Source: Motacilla alba alba (Eukaryota; Chordata; Aves; Passeriformes; Motacillidae). From it: a stretch of DNA of 64,000 nucleotides. The notes under the pieces are model-generated. The model did no database searches. It saw nothing but the letters and a program-made list of their open reading frames with translations, and was not told where the DNA came from. Shown piece after piece: positions 1-64,000 of the stretch (its first letter is position 1; every line of letters starts with the position of its first letter). A program made the translations under genes and the position numbers. The DNA is taken from contig NC_052030.1 of NCBI RefSeq assembly GCF_015832195.1, positions 11,923,439-11,987,438 of the forward strand, in the 5' to 3' direction.

Positions 1-631
1 TAACTTTGACCCAATTGAAAACATGTTGCTTCAGGTTTCTTGGAATCATCTGTGGTCAGGGACTGAGAACAGGGACAGGACAGGAGGCAACAGGCAGAAA
101 CAAAACACATAAAATTCCATCCCAACACAAGGAAACCCTTTTTTCCTGTAGGAGCACTGAAATGCTGGGAACAGGTTGGCCAGGGAAGTGCTGTCTCCAA
201 CAGTGGAGATATTCTGAACCCAAGCAGCCATGACCCAGGGCAACCTGCTCAAGAGGTCACTGCTGGGCTGGGTGATCTCAAGAGATCCCTTCCCACCTAA
301 ACCATCCTGTGACACCAGCCAGATTGGGAAGGGAATTATGCATGGACTTAAGAGGGTCTAAAGATCATCTCTAGTACAACAGGAATGGCAAGTGGCACCA
401 CCTGAGGGGAAAAACACCCAGATGAGAAAGGAGCTGGGCTGTGTAAGCAGAGAATCCCCACAGCACCAAGCCCGGCAGAGCAACGCCAAACTCCGACCTG
501 GTGTGGAGTGCACGCCACGGTGCCAGGCAGCCAAGGGCACCCACCCGACTTCCCCTGGGCCACCTGGGCCCACGAGAGCTCGGGCTGGCACTCGCCCAGC
601 CGTGCCAGCCTGGGCTGGCCTCTGAGCTCAC
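1..631 (-). other. NCOR2 intron, 3' continuation off the left edge
   Basis: The donor of the leftmost exon (AAGAG|GTGAG) opens this intron at 631. No following exon is seen before the window edge, so the next NCOR2 exon, which should begin by completing the split arginine codon, is outside. The stretch holds a CR1-like LINE relic near 325-402 and otherwise nothing recognisable. Confidence 0.8.
325..402 (+). mobile_element. CR1-like LINE 3' end relic
   Basis: The run 'aaagatcatctctagtacaa' at 360-379, followed by 'ggaatggcaagtggcacc', follows the order of the avian CR1 3' consensus (AAAGATCATCTAGTCCAAC, then CTGCCATGGCAGGGACACC), with point changes and small insertions. This is a fragment only, with no reverse transcriptase coding. 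The match is from memory and was not computed. Confidence 0.55.
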
Positions 632-62634
<62,003 letters not shown>

Positions 62635-64000
62635 CTGCAATGACACGGGCACGTCAGGGAGCAGAAGGTCCTGGCCTCGTGTGCTGCTGGTGGGGCACAG
62701 ACTTCCAGGAGCAGCGCTCAGAACCACTCATCACCAGGTCTCCTGCTGCTCCTGAAGACCTGCAGCCCCGCAGCTTCCCCACACCTCCCTCCCTAAGGCT
62801 CCCAGTGCAGCTGAAGAAGGGGACAATGCTGTCCTAGTAAAAAGGCTCAGCCCTTCCAAGGGCAGAGCAGGGCGGTCCCGCAGGCGTGCAGAGACGGAGA
62901 CGGGGTGCTGAGCAGAGATCACCCCGTGCTGGAGGCAAAGCAGGGCTGACCCCAGATGACCGTGGCAACCAGAGGCAGAAGAAGGAGCTGCCTGTCAGCC
63001 TCTGTGAGGTTACAGGAGGCACAACCTGCCACAGCACTGTCAGCTGGTGTTACTTCCAGCCGCTAAGCTCGCTGGCTCGAGCGCGCGCGACGTCGCCGCG
63101 GCCAAACCGAGATCCCAGCGCTCAGGAGCTGCCATCCCAACTCCAGTGGCTGGCTCCACAGACAGCACCACAGACTGGACACCTCAGGAAAACAAGGAGT
63201 CACAGCCAGCACATATCCTGCTCCTGAACAGCACGAAGTGTGCCAGGCTGGGAGAAGGCCTGTGCTGAACAGGGTGGGCAGCTGAATGCCAGCCTTGTGC
63301 TGCACCTTCACATTTAGGATCAGTGGTTTCATGAGGAAAAATTATCCCACAGATCCATCGTGCCACAAGTCCTCAGGAGCTTGAGGCAGCTGTGTGTGCC
63401 CGGGGGTGCCCGGGGGCTGCGCTCATCCCATCCCTCTGCAAGGAGTGGAACCATTTGCAAAAACAGATTGCAACTTTTAAAGTGTTAATTGGATCTCTTT
63501 CTAATTTAGCCCTGATTATACACACACACACGCGAACACAAAAACTTACAGTCATCTGTTCCAAGGGCTAAGATCACTATTTTTTTATAATGCAATTTTA
63601 AAATCTATTAATTCATTACATTGAGCCATACTTTGCATCTCTCTCCAACAGGATAATGGATGTGTTCTGTATCATAATTACAGCCTGATTTACAAACGAG
63701 TACAAATAAAATTAGAAGACATTTTACAGCTTGGAACACAGACTGGATTGTGAGCATCATCCAAGTCCCACCACTTTCAGCTTTATCGAGTGCAAAAGGA
63801 TGAGGAGCTTGGGATCTTACAGCAACAGCAGCAGCATGAGGGGGCTGCTGGCCTTCCTTGCTGCTTTGGACAGGAAGGTCAAGGTCTTAGAAATTATTTC
63901 CCCAGCCTGAGTTACGAGGAATCAGAGAAAAATTTAGGCTAGAAGTGATCTCTGCAGGCCACCCCCTGAGAGCAGAGTGGTTCCCTCAGAGTGAGTGGAC
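62635..64000 (-). other. NCOR2 intron, continues past right edge
   Basis: Noncoding. It holds a CG-rich short block near 63.07-63.11 kb, an AT-rich block at about 63.44-63.74 kb and a CR1-like relic at the edge. The preceding SANT1 exon is not in the window. Confidence 0.75.
63930..64000 (+). mobile_element. CR1-like LINE relic, cut by window edge
   Basis: 'taggctagaagtgatctctg' at 63936-63955, followed by caggccaccccctgagagcagag, follows the CR1 pattern AGGTTGGAAGGGATCTCTGGAGGTCATCTAGTCCAACCCCCTGCTCAGAGCAGGG. Confidence 0.6.

Overview
This window is vertebrate nuclear DNA, most likely from a bird. It covers the middle and C-terminal half of one gene, read entirely on the minus strand: NCOR2 (SMRT, silencing mediator of retinoid and thyroid hormone receptors). 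The avian guess rests on degraded CR1-type LINE 3' ends (near 345, 2051, 8134 and 63930), the lack of any mammalian SINE families other than two faint MIR-like stretches, fairly compact introns and scattered CpG-rich patches. The species cannot be named from the sequence.

The gene enters at the right edge and leaves at the left edge. I place 28 coding exons from 62634 down to 632. Together they hold 5147 coding bases, or 1715 whole codons plus two bases, and every exon-to-exon phase agrees. From memory the human protein is about 2500 residues, so roughly two thirds is here. Missing on the right are the N-terminal TBL1/GPS2-binding part and the start of SANT1. Missing on the left are the last nuclear-receptor box and the C-terminal LSD tail.

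Layout, 5' to 3' in the gene (right to left in the window): 62.5 kb, end of SANT1 (the deacetylase-activating domain, DAD, that binds HDAC3 and inositol phosphate); 48.4 kb, short polyQ and a Lys/Glu helix; 47.4 kb, linker; 44.6 and 35.5 kb, SANT2, split by a 9 kb intron; 31.1 and 28.1-28.6 kb, basic and acidic/proline-rich linkers; 23.8-16.6 kb, widely spaced repression-domain exons; 15.7-3.8 kb, exons with repeated GSI motifs, the BCL6-binding peptide and an Arg/Glu repeat; 1.5-0.6 kb, the receptor-interaction motif LAQHISEVI, itself split by an intron. The protein is a nuclear scaffold that links unliganded nuclear receptors and BCL6 to HDAC3.

The introns hold no second gene that I can support. 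The 14 kb intron (48486-62535), the 9 kb intron (35605-44591) and the 4.2 kb introns contain intragenic CpG-rich blocks, AT-rich stretches that look like conserved regulatory elements, a minisatellite near 58.3-58.7 kb and old retroelement fragments. No bacterial-type features (operons, ribosome binding sites, CRISPR, IS elements) are present. I found no previously undescribed system. The points most worth checking are splicing details (a GC-AG intron, tandem acceptors, a split receptor box, a 63-base SANT2 exon) and possible internal promoters.
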